From: Lates calcarifer
Lineage: Eukaryota > Chordata > Actinopteri > Centropomidae
Assembly (NCBI RefSeq): GCF_001640805.2
Contig: NC_066854.1
Coordinates: 12,564,776-12,628,775, forward strand
DNA length: 64,000 bases
Direction: 5' to 3'
Shown here: in pieces, positions 12,601 to 25,911 of the stretch
How positions within the stretch are numbered: position 1 is the first letter of the stretch
Layout of the letters: each line of letters starts with the position of its first letter
Notes under the pieces: model-generated
Seen by the model: only the letters and a program-made list of their open reading frames with translations
Databases searched by the model: none
Told to the model about the DNA's origin: nothing
Made by a program: the position numbers and the translations under genes

Positions 12601-15600
12601 TGTCTAACTGGGTGCCCCCAATTGGAAAAAAAAGCAGATTTGGGGTCAGCATGAAAGGTTAGTGCAGTGGTTATTCCTGGTCTATTGTTCTATTTGATAA
12701 CCACTGTGGTGGCTGAGCAAAAATGTCTTTACACTCTATATAAAAATAATCCAAGGTCCACAAGTGGAAAATGAAGAACTATCTATTAAAAATTACAACA
12801 CTCAAAATGCCAAAGTTTGACTAAAAATAAGGATTCTAAAGTTAAACTGAAGATTCTCTAATGAAATAAAAGAAAGGGATGGACATTGTCTGTGGCTGCC
12901 AGGACTTAGGAAGTGAGGTCAAAAGATGGTCTTCGTGCTCTAACCACACCTTCCAAGGTAACATCCTTGGCCTTTATCAGCCTCCATCCCAGCCCCAGGC
13001 CACTAAAATTATTCATATCCAGTACTTGCCAAGGTTAGGGTTTGGCAAGTACTGGTTAGAGTTAGGGTTAGGTTAGGGTAAGTCTATGTAATGTCTCCAA
13101 AAGTGACCAAGATCAACTTTTGCGTGTGTGTGTGTGTGTGTCTGTATTTGTTACATACGACAGGAAGTTCTCCCATGTCTCCAGATAAGGGTCGTAGAAT
13201 ATGGTTTCCTCGTGTCCTCCAAGAGGTGAAGAACAGCTTTTATGGAGTGCAGACCCAGAGGAGGTCACATCTGTTTCAGCAGCCCCGGAATCAGAACTCC
13301 CACCTGCTGAAGCCAGCTGACCCAGACTGGGGCTGGTCGTGGAAGTCTGGATCGGTTTACTTAAAGTCCTGTGGACTTGACTTGAACTTCGTCGATTATA
13401 CTGACCATAAAGTCCATAAGCTGCTCTGCTCTGAAACACAGAGTCTTCTGGAAGGAGGTGGGAGGAGTTTCGTCTCAGACAGCGAGGAGGGCGGAGCAAT
13501 GGGCGGGGTTTGATGTTTTCAATAACGACTGCCTGGGTTAAGTGTGTGAGAGCTGGATGCCTGAAGCTGGCATCTTCCATTCCTCCAGTTCCGTTCTCCA
13601 CCTCTTCATCACTCCCTTCTTCTCCATCTGACTCAGAACTGGAGCACAGGGAGACATCTAAATTCTCCTCTTCCTCTTGCTTCTCTTTCACTCTTCCTCC
13701 CATCTGGACCACACTTGCAAGTAACATGGAGGATCCAAGTAAATGAGGTTCAATGGATTTTACTTCAGGAGGACGTTGACGTGTGCCAGAAGTACGTCGG
13801 GCGTGCTGAGGTTTAAATGTTCTTCTCCCTCTCTGGACAGATACATCTTCTCTATCAGATTCTGTTTCACTTCCCAGCTCTTTAACTGACTGTCGCCTCT
13901 GTGCACTGGCCACCAGTAAACCAGCACTGGGGCGCCTGCGCTGGATCAGTACAAACTGGAGGTAAGCCAACAGAGGAGCGCCTGGACTGTACTAATGCCA
14001 CAGAGGGCAGACCAACACTGGAGCGCCTCCTGGCTTTACTGGCCTGAACAGCAGGACCAGGCTGACGCACTGCAGCTTGGTGCTTCTGTCTTTTTTGGCG
14101 ACGACCAAAATGACGGTGGAAGAAGAAATCCATCATGTCTTAGTGCATGTGGAAGGTACTAAAAGTTATGCGGCATTGGAAAGACATGTCTGGGTAAATA
14201 ATATAAGAGTGCCTCCTGTCCTGTCCTCTCTGAAGTTAAAGGTTAATGATCAGTTATCATTTCACTTGATGTTTTATTAACGACACTGGCAGGAGATGGT
14301 ATCCATGACAACTGGGTTCCCTCCATCAAAAGCCAGTAAAAGATGATGGTCCAGCTGCAGCTGTTCACCTACTAGTCAAACTCCTTTCCTTTGCTCCAAT
14401 CTTCCTTTAGAAATGCTGAAGGGGCAAGTAAGTTGTGTTGTAAATGAAATCTATGTTGTTCCACAAATGATGACATTAATAAAGAGAACTGTTTCCACAA
14501 ATCTTACTCAAACAATACGTACTTCCTTCCAGGTTAATAAATGACACCTAACTCAAAAAATCCCCAAAATAAAATCAAAATTTCTATCCAAGAAAAAATA
14601 GATCACTGATGCAGTGCTGCTTTGTTCCAAGTCACTCAAGTCAGAAAAACTGGTGTTCACTGGTTCCCACAACATTCACAATACCATTGATTCAGTATTT
14701 TTTACAGTGTAAGTGTAAGTGTACTATGACTGCATGAGTGGAGCATTACTGTTTTTTTGAACACAGAAATTGGAGCACTATCTTAAATGTAACGTGGAAG
14801 ATCTGAAATGTCAACAAATCAAACACAAAGTGAAATACAATACACAAACTTTTAATGTATGAACTGACTGTCAGTTAAAACATTTGATAAATAGCAATTA
14901 TTTATCATTTCGTCTTTAATAACTGAACGAATCATTTTTCATTGTGACATGAACTTTCCATGCCACATTAAAACCAAACCACATCAATGAAAAATGTCAA
15001 GAGGTGTTCTGCATTGCAGTGTTGTCCAGCAGGGGGCAACGTAGAGTCACAAATACCAAATACAAAGTACTGTCATTAGTTTTCATGAGGAGGTGAAAGG
15101 GAGCTTTTTCTTCTGAGGAGGAATTTAATTACTTATGACTGATTGATCGCAAGAAATTGATTGTGCTAAAGGTGACTGTAGAAACACACACTTTGGGTGC
15201 CAATACAGTACAAACACCCATGACTATTAGTGAGTAGTTAGGTGTTCACTTATGTGATGTATTACTAGTAACTGTACAATAATAACTTAGAACAGCACCT
15301 TTCAACTAAGAGAGAGTCATTAATTTGTTGAGTTTTATCAGTCATCCTTCTATTTCATTCTTAGCCACACACTGTGTGCTGCCTACTTCTGCCACAGAAA
15401 AGAATTATAAGCAGGAACAAATTTAGGGTATATCAGTGGACTAGCATAGCTACTAATGCTGTGAGATACAAAAAAGAAATCCTCATACAGCATGAAAACC
15501 TGGCCTATTTTAGCTGACTATTTTTTGTTTTTACATCTAAATACAGCATAATCCCCATTGGAATTAAGATTTTATGCAATGGGAAATATAATTGAAAAAT

Positions 15601-18600
15601 AATGTTATTTGAGTACAAAATGAGCTCTGTCATGGGAAAATAGGTTAGCACTGCAAGGCATTATATAAGGATGATAAGAGAGAAGGGAAGAGGTTTCTTT
15701 CAGCACATTCACTAGACCCTGGTATCCAGACATGCATAGAGGTGGATATATGCTGGATTCACTCTGTTCCATAATCAGTTTTGTTACTATTCATCTGCAT
15801 GCTCTGCTATCATTTAATACACAGCTTGTTTGAGGAACTTTATATGAGTATTTTGATCCTTGTTTTGCTTTCAAAAACTTTGAGAAAAGTTTGTGGGTAA
15901 ATGTTACAGTCATTTATGTTCTGATGATACAACAAAGTACTAAATCTTAGGCATTATTTTTATTTTTTATTTTGTATTTTTTGGCATCTACAATGCATGT
16001 TCCTATAAAGAAAAAGAAAAAGGTAAAGCTACCTTTCATCTCCTTGTGAATTACTGTGCGCCAGGCAATGCTGGCCCCTGCTGGACAACACTGACATGCA
16101 ACACACCTCTTTGTTTTCAGTAAATCCATGTCATAATGAAACGCAATTCATTCAGTTATTAAAAACAAATGGTGAAGTAATTGTCATTTAACAAATGTTT
16201 CCCATTTCATTATGAAAAAGTAATTAAATACATAAAAAGTAAATACAAATAACAATGTGTATTGTGTTTCATTTACGTCTGTGTTGGCTTTGTTGTCATT
16301 TAGTGTTACAAAATGATTGCAACTCAAAAAGAAAGAGAGAAATCATCTGCTGTTGGAGACTAGAGGATGAAGTTGAAAACTAACCAGAAGACTAGAAGTA
16401 ACTAAAATCAGTTATTTTGTTTCTTTTCTATGTTTTAATCCTTTTTGAATAAAAACTGTATAAAGTACCAGCATACATTCAAACAGAATGTAAAAAAACT
16501 GTATTCACAATAAATTGCGATGAATTCTCATTAACCCTGTAGCTTCTCATTTCACTCAAAGTTTCGGTTTTATGACAAAAGTCTGTTTTAGTTCAATCGC
16601 AGCACTCTGATCAACCTGTTTTCAGTGAAAAACATCCAGTAAAGCACCTGCTCAGCACCAGCCAGCACAGACACCGACAGACTAGCTGGTGAACATAAGT
16701 GGAGCTTCAAGCAGCTGAAGAGCCAGGTATATTTCTCAGGAGTTGGTGGAGACAAAAACTAGAGCTAAAACCACTGAATACAGGAGTTCAATTCATTAGG
16801 TGGACACAGAGTCCTGGTTGTTCCAAACTTCCTCCATTTAAGAATTATGGACTCATTGTGCTCTTGGGAACCTTCAACGCAGCAGAAATGTTGCCATGAA
16901 GATGCCAAAATGTGAAATAAGTAGAGGATCAGAATACTTTCTGACTGCACTGTATCAACATCTTTCCCAGGAAACAGAAACATTCTTATTAAGTACTGAA
17001 ACTTTACTATCTAATAAAACATGAGCATGGCTGCTACAACTTCCACAAAGTCTTCAGGATACGACCCCACAACAACCACACATGCTCAACATTTAATTGC
17101 AGACACGGGTTTACTTACATTACACTTACATGACAGTCACACAACAGTAATTTACAAAAACTAATTGATGACTGTGTGTTAGACATATCAATCTGTCTAA
17201 TCTTTGTGGTTCTTGATAAGCAGTGGCAATGCAAATACGAATGCAGTGAAGTGACATTTAGTTCCTGACTGAGTTCTGAGGTCTCTCTGTTTCTGTGACT
17301 ACTGGGGCAAAACAGGATTTATTGGAATGAATGGGAATCTTCTGACCAACTAAATCTGTCGTTCTGAGACCTGAGGTACATGATGAAACAAATTTTGCTG
17401 AGTCTGAGAGTATCACTTTATGCTGTCAGGGGCAGAAGCGTGCGCTAAACAAATTCGATCTCTTTAGCTTCACATCAGACCAAGGCCACAGATCTAACTA
17501 TAGAGCAGTGTTGCATCAGTCTTGCTTCCATCCATTGATCTGCATTGATAGAAAGATGTTCATAATAATACTGACAAATATAAAGTGGACGTAATAAACT
17601 TGAAACTGAGCGTATCTCTGGTCAGGATGATCCATCCTGTCAGACTATGGGTAGTTTCTGCATATGACACATCAAGTCAACAGACCTGAAACTGCACTAA
17701 TCACAAGCAGTAACTGTGAAATCTATGGTCTTTTAACCATGTCCTTTACTACCTGTCAGCAAGACATCAAATAACTGTTTCCTGTTGCAGATGCAGTTTA
17801 GCACTTTACAATAAACATGAGACAACAGGCTTTAGAGAAAATTCAATGCCACTTTTTGACAACTATTAAACAAAAAAAGAGCTCTGTGGCTATACTGACT
17901 GAGGTGGAAAATGAAGGTATTTGCCTCTGGTTCTACCATTGAATTTACAAGAAACAGAGTGACTGAGTCAGGGCCACAGAGCAGACAGCTGCAGACCACA
18001 CCACCACAAACAACCCACCTCAGAGCAACAGTTGACTATAACAGAGTGGGATGGAAAACATATGCGGTGTGATCAGAGATATAAATGAGCGTACAAGTGT
18101 AGAAGAGAATAGCATGTTAACGCAAGGCTTCAGATGAGAACAGCGTAGGATAAGAGCAAGTGCAGCTTAGAACTCTTCAACTGAAACCACCATACAGTCA
18201 AACAGGAAGTCCCATCACAGCGAGTCGACAGCGCACTGAAACCTCCGCCGCTCACTTAATCCCCCACCACCCCGCTAACGTTAAACAGAGAAGCATTCCG
18301 TCTCCTGTCAGAAAGGCTAGGGGTCATTAACATAATGACTGGCTTTCATAAAGCCACACAGTGAAGCTATCGACAGCCATGCTATGAGGTGGTATGCTGC
18401 TTTAGAAAAAGTAAAGTTAGTATTATGTGTTCTCAGTTGCATGGAGGATATAAGGCCAGCTCACATCTGAAACTGTGGTCACATTGCTCTTTGATTTTCT
18501 ATTCACTTTTAGACATGTGCTCGGAGCAGAGAGAGTAAATGCCTCAGAGAGAGTAAATGAGAAGTAAATGTCACCTCATGGAATCACTTGTACTGTTACA

Positions 18601-21600
18601 CCTGTATTTGCTGCAGGGAATAAAGTGACTAAATGACACAAACACAGGTGAACTACAAGTCAGACCAACACCGGGGACACCGACTTAAGATAAAGATACC
18701 ACAGCACGTTATGCCTTCTGAATGAGCATACGTGCCGCTGCCACTTGTGGCAGGAAGTAAGTGACTTTTTCCACAGACCACTTACTGACGTAGTTACATT
18801 TGGATGAGTGCACATAACATATGTGTCTTGAATGCAAATATTTTCCTCTGACTATCCAACTCAAGATGCATGAAGAGGATAAATAGGATAATATATGCTG
18901 TATGTACATACACACAGTGCATGCATAAATACTGAACATACAGAAATACATGATAAGGCAGGCTGTGACTATTATGCTCTATTTGTTTAAGACCCGACCA
19001 GAGCGGATGTACAGGCCAGCTTAGCTTTTTGTAGTCACATCGCATCATGTGTCATCTGATAAGTAAGAAGAAATGTCACTGCAGAAATGTCAAAGACATG
19101 TTTATGGTGGTACAGCAGAGTGCACTGACAAATAACTTCTAATGGTGTTAAATGTCCGGGTCACAGTTCCTCAGATTTCCATTAACTGTTAAAAATCAGT
19201 CTCAAAAATCTGATATGTTTTGTTATCATTTTTTAACATATCCTTGTTTACAGAGTGAGTGAGTGAAAATAGCTTTCCTCGCAGCTTAAGACCTCTCCTC
19301 TTTGCCTCTAAACAAACTCTAATATGAGCCTGTGGTGTTGTTCCCCGCTGTGCGTGTGTGTTGTTGTTATGTAAGAGCTGCCTTCTACAGTGATAATCCC
19401 CTACCATAACGGGGAAGAGTGAGGGAAACATGAGATAAGAGTAAACATTACCTGAGTGTGTATTTGCATGTCAACACAGCTAACGCGCTTTGTTTGGCTG
19501 AATCGCAACAGGAAAAAACACATATTTCAATCTGCATATAAAGGCAGGCAAACGTCTTCCTGTGTCTTATTTCCATAAATAGTCTTTCTATTGACGAGAG
19601 TGGGACTCCTTTTAAAGACAGAGCAGTGGCTGAAATGATGCTAGAAACAAAACATACAGGGATGAAGCAAGACTGAAGCTAAACAGAGGTGTGCTGTGTT
19701 TCTCAGGAGTCCACTGGTGTACTCATTTGACACTCTGGACCTCTGGAAAACTGTCACTTCCTGGAAAACGGCAGAGGCCTTTTCAACACACAACATGCAC
19801 CAGTCTGAACTCGGGTCTTCGGGAGTTCAAACTTGATGGGGTTGAACAGGAAGTCCTAACCCCCTGAGAACAGAGGGATGTGGTACATGGCAGCATTGTT
19901 CTTGCTGACATCGGCAGGGCTCAGGTGATACATTTCGACACAACTGTGCACCTGCTGTGCGGCAAAATTGAAAATTGGTGGCATGAGGTTAACGAAGTTA
20001 TAATGCCCCAGTTAGACATGAAACTGGTAAGCAGTGTACTAGGTAGTAAGTGTATTCATAAAACCCCAACTTCTCTGTTGTAATGTGTGTGAGTTCCTCT
20101 AAAATCTTCTCCATGTAGAGGTGCCCAATAAGAAACAGCAGCTTACTACGACCCATAGCTACAGCAACTGCCATGTCGTTGTTATGCAGCCTCTAGCAGC
20201 CATAGTAATAACGACAGGAGCAACTAAAAAGTTAGGTGACATAGTTTATAGAGCGCATTAGTACGAGGTTGGGGTGAATGGATGAGTCGACAGAACGCAG
20301 GACTTCCTGTCTGAAACCAAAGTCAACGTTGGCCATGATGACAAAGGTCCAGTACACCACTGTCAGTACACTCAGTTCTTACTCTTACTCGGTTATTATC
20401 ATAACCATGGCAACAGAGGTCCGGCACGCCACCATAGAGACGCAATTTCCTGAGATGCTCCTGTGGGTTCTATCAGAGGGTGCAGACGAAGCTGCCAACA
20501 GTGATCGCTTTAGCCGTTTACACCTCGCTGTGGCTTTTTATCATTGGTCCAGTTAATGAGATGCATGACACGTGGAAGTAAGCTGCTGGTAAACCAAATG
20601 AGTCTGTTTCTACCCGTCAAGCTTACAATTTGACGCGGATGAGCTGAATACATCGTTAAACATGTAGCCATGAGTAATGGATTGGATGGAATACATCCGC
20701 CTATTGTGATGTAATGAGTCTTGAAATGTATGGGCAGATGGTGATATTCCTCACTTACTGATTAACTGCACTTTCCTTATGAATTTATACTTCAATATAG
20801 AGTGCTATTAACAAGAGAAACATTCTAAAGCACTGCTACCAGCCTTTAGAAGATGCAATGTCCATTACACCTCACAAAAAGTCAATGTTACACCAGACAG
20901 ACAACACACTGGTGATTGTCCTATTCTCAGGAATAGTGTAACATGTCCTAAAGAGGACTGAACAGGAAAAACAACAGGATGTTGAATCAAAAGGGTTTGT
21001 CCCCTGGAGAGTATGACTGTGCAAAGCATATTTCATAGCATTCCATGTGTCTATATTAGGAAATATGTGCAATATTGACAATTTCTCTTGAGAGAGAGCA
21101 GGCCTGTGCTCACATTATTTTTGAATAATTTTGAATAATCGCACTCAGCTGGCAGTTTATGAGGCACACCTAGCTAAAACTAGGCAGCCTAACACAGCAG
21201 TCCTGCAATAAATCCCACCTTTGTGATGGTTATAATGTTCTGTTTATATTGCAACTGTTTGAGAGAGGTGCTGATTCGGCTGTAAGATCATTATGGAGGG
21301 TGCTACTTGTGGTGTTGTTGAACTGTATGGCGTATTGTGTTGTATATTCAATGATGTAAATGGAGTGGACAAAATAATAGAAACACCTGTCCATGTAATG
21401 CAATACAACTAAACAGCACCACAAACAGCAGCCTCCAAAAATGACCATTAAGTTGAATCAACACCTCTCTAAATTATAATTGTCATCTTCCAAAAAGTAT
21501 ATGATATCACTATGCTATGTTAACATTGGCTGAGGAACATCTAAATGTCATGGTTATGATAATAAACACATGATTAAAGTCAGTCAGGGTCATGCTTTAA

Positions 21601-24600
21601 GAAATGTTGACTGTTCATGGGAGACGAGAAACAAACAGGAGAGGACTTACTAAATGAATATGAAATAAATAATAATATCTGGTGATACTCAGTAAGGCAC
21701 TGACAGCATATTTGCCATAAATCCTGGAAGCCAATGTATTTGATCAGTGTCTACAAGTCTGTGTCGCTGCCTAAAAGGGAATGTGGGATTGTTTTTGGAC
21801 TAAAGGATAAAGAGGTTTTGTCAGTGTGTGACAGTGTGTGAAACTATCCAGAGCTCTACGCGGGTGGATTAAATATTTACATGAAAAATAGTAGCGTACT
21901 ATGCAAATACACAAACACAAAGACTGTTCTACAGTAATGTGGTTTCCCTCTACTGGGGTGAGATCAAGCTTTCTAGCTATGTAAAGCAATGCAGTGAGAG
22001 CTGCAAGCTTTATTGTGTGGAGGGATGTAGATATGATTTGTTCCATACTGTCTGTAGAGAATCTCTCTCATGCTGCAATCCACTTTTCACTGACGTGATG
22101 CATGCCTCAACCTGCTACTTTTTACTTCCCAGAATACCATTCAGCAGCCTCTGTGTGTCCACAGAGATGTATTAACACAGCTGGGTCACACAGCGAGTCA
22201 TTGCTGCTAATTTGCCTCGCTGGCAGTTGACAGGACACTTAACATGCCACACAAGCTCAATACTCATCATCTTTAAATCATGAAGGTGTATTATTTGCAA
22301 GAGCCTAGAAAGGCTCCTTTAATGTGTGAGGTGTCATTTTAGAGTTAATTTTATGGGCATGTGTGGTGGGGCATACAATGAGGAAGGAATTCAGGAAGAG
22401 AGAAAACGGTCTCAACTCTGGCTGGGTGAGCAACAATCAGAATGGGAATGAACAGGCTCTGCTGTCCATAATAATACATCAGACATCATTTCTGGTAATA
22501 TATGGAAGAGTGCCTCTGACATACACTCAAACCTCATCAGGTCCTGGACATCCAGAAACATCTGACTTTACTTGGTACCTCTGCTCTTTTATCTGTAGTT
22601 TCAGGGTGTAGCATGGTACACACTTCTCCTTATACAACCACCCGCAGCACTGACCAGACCCAGGGGACTGTCTCTGCTCACATGGCTCCACCCTGGACTC
22701 GCTCGTTTGGCATGAAATTCAATCTCTTATACAGAGAACACATTTTACTCCTCACACTTGACATAAAAGCCTCAACAAAGTTCATCCACTTAACAGGATG
22801 AAACACTAAGCAGGTAACGTGCACCATGCAAAAACAAAACAAGCTCTTATTCCCATAAACGTGGTGTAAAAATGGTAATAAGAGGACAGGGACAGAGGGT
22901 TGGCTTTCATTAACTTTACTTATTACTAATGTGTATTCTCACTGAGTGGATTAATGAACTCCCATTATTATTGTTAGCATTTAAGTTAAAGAGCATTTTA
23001 TCAATAGAATGTCACTGGGTAATATAATATTGTCTTTACTATTATTTTATCTCTTCTTCTCTTTGTTTACTGTATAATTTAAATTTAGCTATTTTTTTCT
23101 CACGTTTTGTTAAAACGCTTTGTATCTGTGAAGTGCTATACAAATAAAATTGTTATTAATATTATCATTATTATTATTAGGAAAGTTTTTTATGGATATA
23201 TATATACAAAGGCTTAACATTCACTGACAGTGTGTTTCCTTTGTTTGAAATATTTCTGCTCCATTTGGTTAAATACTGAAAAAATGAAGTGACTTGAAGC
23301 CATGAGGGAGGACATGTTTATCTTATACAATAAATACTTCTCTCCAACACTATAATCTCTTCCTAACATTAAAAGAAATGTTTGGAGACAGACGTGCACC
23401 CTCCAAGTTTCAAACACCTGTTCTTTGTGCGCGCACCATCTATGCCAACCACCCTCATGTGACCACAAAACACCTCCTGGGCTGGAAAAAACAGTACTGC
23501 CAGAGAACATAACCAGCAATTGTGTTTCCTCCAAATGGCAAAAACTGTGTAGTATATAAATGTGATTTGTAGAGGAGCAGCAGAGGGAGGGAAGGCCTTG
23601 GGAACATGTTGGGTTAGGCTGTAGAGAACCTTCACCCTGTACAAGCAAAATTCAGTCTCATTAACAAGCTGGGAGACAATCAGGGTATGTGTCTACCAGG
23701 CCCACCTCTCTCTCTCTTTCTCTCTCTCTTCACATGCAGATATGTTTTCACTCTAAACAGTAGCCATCTCTCACGCTCTCATTACCGCTCCCTCTCTGTT
23801 ATCAGTCCATGGCGACATGTTTTTAGTCGAAACATCTGCTTTTATGTCCGCCTAATAACAAACACACTTACAGTCGCTTGGGTAATCTCGCTCAGCCTGA
23901 CCCCCAGCACCCCCTGTTTAAAGCTTTTTAAACAACACAGGCAGTAACAGGATGTATGACAACAAGTGATTTTTATGAACATGAATATGAGACTATGAAG
24001 TGCACACTAGAGGCACAACAAGAGAAAATACTTAACCTACTACTACCATTCTCATACATACTGACTGTTTTCCTTTTAATTCCACGTCTATAATTAATCA
24101 GTCATTTACTCACTCGCTCCATATTTGCTTGTCTTGGGCCCTATCCAAAGTGTAGAAAGGTTTACACCACCATCCTCCTTTCCAGTCTCCACTAAAAAAA
24201 AAATAAAACCTCTGGCTCTTTAGCTGCTGAATGTCCACCACCACTTTCACTTGTGTGTGTGTCTGCAGTCTGGTGCTGGACAGGTTGTGTACAGTGGGTT
24301 TACCAGCTGCCTGCTGCTTCTGGAGATCATGCTTTAAGAACAGCGGTAATCTCTGCTGTCTAAAAACGTTTACAAGCATTCAGTCTACTCTGTCCTGCTG
24401 TTATTACACACATATCAGCTGGCCACAACCCCTTGACCTGTGCGTGGATTCACTTCTTTTGATGTGTTGTGATGTTTAACCCCCGAGGGGCTGGGGCTTG
24501 TGGGAAATGGTGTTCATAAAAGGCTCTTAAAGATAGAAATATTGTATAAAATACAACATTAGACAATTTCTAAAAAGCTACATTCTTATCTGGACATATA

Positions 24601-25880
24601 AAGCAAGCCACACAAGATATGCTGAGAATAGCTCTGCTGGTGTATTTTTAATTATTGTTGCAAATGATTTTTTTTGGATTTGGATGTTGGAACAAGACCT
24701 GTAAGTCCTGGCCTCACTTTGGCTCTCTATATTAATTAAACTCACTTTATATGTTGTATCTTATTAGTTAGCACGGTACCCATCCATATGCCCAAGAGGA
24801 CTTCGGATTATTAAAAAAAGACTGCAGTATCTCAGCTAAACTGTCTCACACTCTAATCCTGCCCCCCACCCATTACAACATTAGACACACATCTATCTGG
24901 ACAATCACTGCCACTGTCACACATTTGCACTCTACACTTTACATTTATATTATAAGTATATTTATGTTCCTTGTACATACAGTATTTGCTTTTTGCTCTT
25001 TTCTCCTTACTCTTACTTCTACTTTTCTATCAGTCTTCATTTACTATCTCAGTTTGTTTTAGCACCAATATACCAAGACAAATTCCTCGTATGTGCAAAC
25101 TTACTTGGCAATAAAGTCTAATTCTAAATGCTTGTTTGGCCATGATAGAATTAGAATGCCCAGGCGATCTATTGGACTCTCCCTGCTAACATGCTAAGAC
25201 ACTTAAAAACAATAGTTACTGTTTCATATTGGGAAACACTGATGTCTTTTGATTGACATTTCTTGATAAAGGACGAGTGACAAGTTTGTTTGAGACATTA
25301 CATTAAGAATCTTCCGATGCTAGAACTCCTCCTATAACGGAGTCAGCTACCGGGAATAGAACCTAAACTTTTCCCTTAAGTTCCCTTATATCAGCTGGTT
25401 ATGCCCTCCTTTATGTCTGAGTTGACTGAAAACTAGGAAGAACACAGCACTGCATCAGCCCACTAACAATGCCACACTAACTTAGTTGCTGGGTTGTAAA
25501 CTAAACTGTTTTACTTTTCATAACCCAACGCAACAACCAAAACTGCAAGTCACTTCTACCACTGTGTGAAATTAATCCTTGCTATATTTAGCATTTTTTT
25601 TTGACAGTTATATAAAGTCTATGTAACATACTTTATCCTGATGAATATTCTAACAAAATAAAGAATAAATTAGGAGCCAACCTGAAAAAGGAGGGGGAAA
25701 CTATCCATCCATGCTTCCACTCCTCTTTCTCATCTATCTATCTGCCGAGCTCACACTAAATCCTGGTGTATAGTGGCGGCTAATGGGGAACAGAGAAGGA
25801 GAAAGAGAGACACAGAGGGAGGGGTGAGAGGCATTGCCAGTGTAGTGGGAGGAAGAGAGAGAGAAAGTGGGTGTGGCTCA

Positions 25881-25911
<31 letters not shown>

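Larger units (their letters stand above)
11172..13158. other. dgkz intron
   Basis: Between the first common exon and the long alternative exon. Holds the TTAGGG-like palindrome and the CA repeat near 13124; nothing coding recognised. Confidence 0.7.

Noticed and set aside
13091..13513. Plus-strand frame opposite the dgkz long exon
   Set aside because: Shadow of the minus-strand exon, beginning in the GT repeat.
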